This document shows, in pieces, positions 60,569 to 64,000 of a DNA stretch of 64,000 nt. Source of the DNA: Flavivirga aquimarina (GTDB lineage: Bacteria > Bacteroidota > Bacteroidia > Flavobacteriales > Flavobacteriaceae); NCBI RefSeq assembly GCF_030540835.1, contig NZ_JAUOEK010000169.1:1-64000 (forward strand). Reading direction: 5' to 3'. The notes beneath the pieces were generated by a model. That model did not search any database and had not been told where the DNA came from. It saw only the letters and a list, made by a program, of their open reading frames with translations. Position 1 is the stretch's first letter. Every line of letters begins with the position of its first letter. A program made the translations under genes and the position numbers.

Positions 60569-61801
60569 TTATAAAGTGGTGAGGTACCAGATACTAAATC
60601 CTATTAAAAAAGAAATGCCTAGCCAGCTTAAAATGTGAAGTAGTTTAGATGGTTGCCAATCTTTGGGTGTGTGTTTGCTTGAAATTAGAATATAATTGAT
60701 AATAGCATAAAAAGGAGCAGTAATAAAGGATAGAATGGTGGCTACTTTTATAAGGAAACCCATTTCTGATGCAAAAAATATAAAAATAACAATAGTTCCT
60801 GTTGCAAGTAAAGCTATCCAAAATTTGTAGGTTAGTTTTGAGTTTTTACCAAAAAGTAATTGTGTTGTTTTTGCCATGACTCTTGGTGAGGCATCTAACG
60901 TAGTGAGTGTCGTACTAAACATTGTTGTGAAAGCAGCAATACCAATTATAATATACGCCCAACTCCAACCACCTAAGCTGGTTTTGTACATATTTATTAA
61001 TTGATTAGAAAATTTTCCAGCAGAGCTACTAAAAGTTTCCGAACTATTAAACATTACCAAAGCCCCTAATAGCAAAAAACCAATGCCTAATATGATAGTA
61101 CCTATGTAACCGACGTTAAAATCGAATAAAGCAGATTTTGAACCATAAACTTTTGTGTCTTTCTTCTTTTCTATAGTCCAAACCGAATGCCATACAGAAA
61201 TATCTAATGGAGCCGGCATCCATCCCATAAATGCGATAAGAAATGCAATTTCTACGCTATTATCTGGAAGTATTTGCTTAAAAGACATGGGGGTAGCGTT
61301 ATTTAATGCCATACTTACAGCAATTAGAGTACTAATGGTTAATGTAATGATGATAACTTTCATTAACTTATCTAACAGTTTATACTTACCTATTAATAGT
61401 AATAACAAACAAACGGATGTAATGATAATGGTCCAAACCTCAGTACCACTTATAGAGGCCGTCTCTAAGTTTCCAAAAAGGCTAGAGGCTAAACCTGCGG
61501 TTACTATAGTAACTGCGGTTTGAATCGTAAACATGGTCGCTAAATTTAGTACGTAGTAGGTCGCTAAAACCCCTCTTCCTAATTTCTTGTAGCCGTCTAA
61601 TAAACTTTCTCCGGTAGCTGTAGCATAGCGTGGACCAAATTGAAAAAACGGATATTTAAAGATATTTACTAAAAGTAAAGCCCAAAGTAACCCTAAACCA
61701 AAATCGGCACCAGCGCGAGTAGACTGCACTAAGTGTGATACACCCACGGCTGCTCCGGCAAATAATAAACCGGGACCTAAGTTTTTAAGTTTATTAATCA
61801 T
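60569..61801 (-). CDS. Nramp-related membrane transporter lacking the DPGN motif
   Basis: A 410-residue membrane protein with about eleven helices. The layout and TM-rich pattern fit the Nramp family, but the first-helix metal motif DPGN is replaced by GPGLLFAGAAVGVSHLVQST. The TM6 metal site with its MPHN-like sequence is absent as well; the corresponding region reads AFMGWMPAPLDISVWHSVW. It may therefore transport something other than Mn or Fe. It overlaps the sigma factor gene by 4 bp (ATGA) and is the last gene of the GT2-sigma-transporter unit. Confidence 0.8.
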   Translation of the reverse strand: MINKLKNLGPGLLFAGAAVGVSHLVQSTRAGADFGLGLLWALLLVNIFKYPFFQFGPRYATATGESLLDGYKKLGRGVLATYYVLNLATMFTIQTAVTIVTAGLASSLFGNLETASISGTEVWTIIITSVCLLLLLIGKYKLLDKLMKVIIITLTISTLIAVSMALNNATPMSFKQILPDNSVEIAFLIAFMGWMPAPLDISVWHSVWTIEKKKDTKVYGSKSALFDFNVGYIGTIILGIGFLLLGALVMFNSSETFSSSAGKFSNQLINMYKTSLGGWSWAYIIIGIAAFTTMFSTTLTTLDASPRVMAKTTQLLFGKNSKLTYKFWIALLATGTIVIFIFFASEMGFLIKVATILSFITAPFYAIINYILISSKHTPKDWQPSKLLHILSWLGISFLIGFSIWYLTTL

Positions 61802-62346
61802 CCGTTTTTTTGAATAATTTCGGCAAGTAATTTTTTTGCACGCAGAAGCTTTACCTTAACATTATTTATAGGTTCATTTAATTTTTTGGAGATTTCTTTA
61901 TAACTTAATTCTTGAAAATAGCGCAGGTTTATAACTTCCTGATAGTGCGGTTTTAATTTCTTGATATCTCGAAGCAGTTTTGCTAGATGCTGTTCTGTAA
62001 TGAGTTCGTCTTCGGCAGAAGGTGATTCATCTAATATTTGATATACAGATTTATCATCGTTAGAAATAATTTGGGAAATAGAATTCTTTTCTTTTCGCAG
62101 TAAGTCTATATGGATGTTTTTAGAAATGGTAATAAGCCATGTTTTAAACTTGTACTTATCGTCGAATGTTGTAATTCTATCAAAAGCTTTTGAAAATGTT
62201 TGAATGGTAATATCCTCGGCATCATTTTCATTATGAATACGTTTTAATTGAAAACCATACACATCATCCCAAAAGACATCTAATAAGTAATTAAACGCTT
62301 TTTGGTCGTTTTCTTTTGCACGTTTAATAGCTTCGCTTATTTCCAA
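61798..62346 (-). CDS. ECF-type RNA polymerase sigma factor
   Basis: A 182-residue sigma-70-like protein. Region 2 is DVYGFQLKRIHNENDAEDIT, then QTFSKAFDRITTF and FKTWLITISKNIHIDLLRK; region 4 is LKPHYQEVINLRYFQELSYK, then EISKKLNEPINNVKVKLLRA. No anti-sigma gene is adjacent. It overlaps the GT2 gene by 10 bp and the transporter by 4 bp, so the three form a tight operon. Its target genes cannot be told. Confidence 0.93.
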   Translation of the reverse strand: MEISEAIKRAKENDQKAFNYLLDVFWDDVYGFQLKRIHNENDAEDITIQTFSKAFDRITTFDDKYKFKTWLITISKNIHIDLLRKEKNSISQIISNDDKSVYQILDESPSAEDELITEQHLAKLLRDIKKLKPHYQEVINLRYFQELSYKEISKKLNEPINNVKVKLLRAKKLLAEIIQKNG

Positions 62347-63449
62347 TAATTAGGTTTTGATATAAGATTATTTATAAAGATAGTTAATTGTATAATAATT
62401 AAAAAAACTTCCAACAAAGGCAGTAAAGCTAACAGATCGGTTTCGTTTAATTTTTTTGAAGATTTTTTAAAAACAATATGTTGAATAATAGCTCTTAATA
62501 AAAATAAAGCTAAAACAACTTGCCATTGGTGTTTTATAACAACTAATGCGATTGCTAAAGCCCAAAACAGTAATTGAGAACTGTAAATTAAGGCCAATAA
62601 AATTTTATGCTTTAACTTATAGTATTTTGATGTTGAGACGTGACGTCTTTTTTGTTTAAACCAATTTTTAAAAGTTGTTTTTGGAGCTGATTCTACAAAG
62701 CTGTTTTTTGAAAAGCAGATAGCTGTGTTCTTTTTATTTGCTACCTTATTAACAAATAAATCATCATCACCAGAAAGCACTTTCATATGATCGACAAAAC
62801 CATTGGTTTTGAAAAATGTAGTTTTTGTATAAGCTAAATTTCTGCCAACACCCATATAAGGTATCCCTAATTTTGCAAAAGAAAAATAGTGTATTGCTGT
62901 TACTAATGTTTCAAAACGGATGAGCTTGTTTAATAAAGAGTTTTTAATTTTTGAATAACCACTATAACCCAAAACAATATGTTTCTTTTTGCTAAAATGG
63001 TCGCTCATGTTTCTAATCCAATATTTCGAAAGAGGTTTGCAGTCGGCATCTGTAAACAAAAGAATTTCATTTTTTGAGGCTTTAATACCAAGTGTTAAAG
63101 CATATTTTTTATTTCCCCAAAAAGCTTCGGTATTTTTTACGTTTACAATTTTGATATTTTCATGTTGGTTTGCAAATTGCTCCATAACTTCTAATGTGTT
63201 GTCATTAGAAGCATCATTAATGAGAATGATTTCAAAACTTGGATAGTTTTGGTCAATAGCAGAAGGTAAAAAATTCTGTAAATTTTCGGCTTCATTTTTA
63301 GCGCAGATAATTACTGAGACCTCATTGTTTTTTCTAGATTTTTTTTCTTGTTCAAATAAAGCAAACCTTCCAAAGAAAAAAACATAAAAGATTACTTGAA
63401 TAAAAACTACAGCAATGAATGTGTAGAGAACAAAATCAAGAAGTAACAT
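62337..63449 (-). CDS. Membrane-bound glycosyltransferase family 2
   Basis: A 370-residue GT2 enzyme with an N-terminal membrane helix (residues ~2-25, LLLDFVLYTFIAVVFIQVIF) and two or three C-terminal helices. The catalytic motifs are EVSVIICAKNEAENLQNFLP, ILLFTDADCKPLSKYWIRNM (DxD-type) and VLSGDDDLFVNKVAN, then FKQKRRHVSTSKYY, a weak form of QxxRW. It could make a membrane glycolipid. It is the first gene of the three-gene unit. Confidence 0.9.
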   Translation of the reverse strand: MLLLDFVLYTFIAVVFIQVIFYVFFFGRFALFEQEKKSRKNNEVSVIICAKNEAENLQNFLPSAIDQNYPSFEIILINDASNDNTLEVMEQFANQHENIKIVNVKNTEAFWGNKKYALTLGIKASKNEILLFTDADCKPLSKYWIRNMSDHFSKKKHIVLGYSGYSKIKNSLLNKLIRFETLVTAIHYFSFAKLGIPYMGVGRNLAYTKTTFFKTNGFVDHMKVLSGDDDLFVNKVANKKNTAICFSKNSFVESAPKTTFKNWFKQKRRHVSTSKYYKLKHKILLALIYSSQLLFWALAIALVVIKHQWQVVLALFLLRAIIQHIVFKKSSKKLNETDLLALLPLLEVFLIIIQLTIFINNLISKPNYWK

Positions 63450-63455
63450 AAATAA

Positions 63456-63659
63456 TTATGAATGTTGAGGTTCATTACAATCACTAAATTGATCTGGAGT
63501 TTTTCCACAAAAACCACAGGCCTCACCACTTTCATTAAGCATTGGGTTTTGACTTGCACATGTGCCGGCAAATTTACCGTCCTTTTTTGTCCAAATTTTA
63601 ATTGCAATTCCAGCAATTCCTAAGCCTAATAAGATGATGGTTATTAAAAGAAGTTTCAT
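63456..63659 (-). CDS. Small membrane protein with a Cys-rich tail
   Basis: A 67-residue protein with one N-terminal membrane helix (KLLLITIILLGLGIAGIAIK) and an extramembrane tail holding GTCASQNPMLNESGEACGFC and a further Cys near the end. The tail's four Cys may bind metal or a cluster. Similar small proteins are common in Flavobacteriia without known function. It lies 6 bp before the GT2 gene and is probably the first gene of that operon. Confidence 0.75.
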   Translation of the reverse strand: MKLLLITIILLGLGIAGIAIKIWTKKDGKFAGTCASQNPMLNESGEACGFCGKTPDQFSDCNEPQHS

Positions 63660-63685
63660 GTGATAATTTTTTGTTTATCAAAGAT

Positions 63686-63739
63686 CATACTTCGACTTAT
63701 TTCGACTGTGTCCAGCACAAGTCACTTAGCATAAGTATG
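63686..63739. repeat. Intergenic palindromic repeat
   Basis: CATACTT at 63686-63692 and AAGTATG at 63733-63739 form a 7-bp inverted pair around ATTTCGACTGTGTCCAGCAC. The TTCGAC core recurs in flavobacterial intergenic repeats. Confidence 0.5.
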
Positions 63740-63946
63740 TAACATCTAATTACTAATATTCCGTAAAGTTTAAAGGTTTTGTAAATGATGTTTCGATATG
63801 ATTTATTTTCTACAAAGATAATGCTTTTCAATAAAAATAGTGTTGAATATAGTTAGGATATGTTATTTGGGTGACGGATTATATTATTTAGTGTCTCAAT
63901 AAATAATTTGTACATTGAAATACTAACTAATTAAAATTTAATATTT

Positions 63947-64000
63947 ATGAAAAAATTATTTGCAGAATTTTTCGGAACATTTTGGCTTGTTTTTGGAGGC
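63947..64000 (+). CDS. aqpZ: Aquaporin Z-like protein, 5' part only
   Basis: The first 18 codons, MKKLFAEFFGTFWLVFGG, are cut by the window edge. This is the classic opening of AqpZ-type water channels (AEFxGTFxLVxGG), the start of the first membrane helix. No function beyond this can be confirmed from the window. Confidence 0.85.
   Translation, partial: MKKLFAEFFGTFWLVFGG

Noticed and set aside
1-64000. CRISPR array, prophage, rRNA or insertion sequence
   Set aside because: No regular spaced repeats, phage structural genes, rRNA-like sequence or transposase ORF were found.

Overview
The window is AT-rich chromosomal DNA from a marine-type member of the Bacteroidota, most likely the family Flavobacteriaceae. 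Several signs agree: a complete Na+-translocating NQR operon, a type IX secretion plug-type protein (DUF5103), many SusD-free lipoproteins with Bacteroidota lipoboxes, TPR-containing hybrid histidine kinases, and Bacteroidota promoter motifs of the TTTG-N21-TAnnTTTG type. No rRNA, CRISPR array, prophage or classical insertion sequence was seen. One tRNA (Gly, anticodon TCC) is present.

Layout. 1-7.2 kb: two minus-strand glycosyltransferase genes, one fused to a phosphodiester glycosidase domain, then a lone Imm35-like gene inside a cassette-like structure with 10-bp inverted ends. 7.2-13 kb: proline catabolism (pruA), a TANGO2-like protein, a papain-like DUF6695 protein, a frameshifted GIY-YIG gene, apaG and a T9SS plug-type protein. 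13-19.2 kb: nqrABCDEF. 19.2-31.4 kb: mixed housekeeping genes, including apbE (the flavin transferase that NQR needs), map, gpmI, an M48 protease, tRNA-Gly and pepE, plus a small nuclease gene (GxxExxY) inside terminal inverted repeats. 31.4-37.4 kb: three tandem paralogues with a carboxypeptidase-regulatory-like domain, DUF6702, an M1 peptidase and tatA. 37.6-39.9 kb: hybrid histidine kinase. 40.6-49.3 kb: an eleven-gene minus-strand cluster for aerobic tryptophan/kynurenine breakdown (kynU, kmo, 3-hydroxyanthranilate dioxygenase, ACMS decarboxylase, aminomuconate semialdehyde dehydrogenase, RidA-type aminomuconate deaminase and helpers), with a divergent IclR-type regulator. 50.4-64 kb: Fe-S protein, msrA, lpxK, a second hybrid kinase, gap, lipA, an Nramp-like transporter with an ECF sigma factor and a GT2, and the first 18 codons of aqpZ.

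How it works together. NQR, ApbE and the small protein before apbE form a flavinylation-dependent sodium pump system. The kyn cluster would turn kynurenine, via 3-hydroxyanthranilate and 2-aminomuconate, into 4-oxalocrotonate for central metabolism. Tryptophan dioxygenase and the last steps are not in the window.

The most unusual layer is the repeats. Three small nuclease-family ORFs (two GIY-YIG, one GxxExxY) are each bracketed by inverted copies of short palindromic repeats. One of them sits inside the kyn operon without breaking it. A 72-bp bipartite palindromic repeat appears to be inserted in frame in a methyltransferase gene. A fourth cassette-like unit carries the Imm35-like gene. These suggest nuclease-associated repeat mobility, and are the best candidates for something undescribed here.
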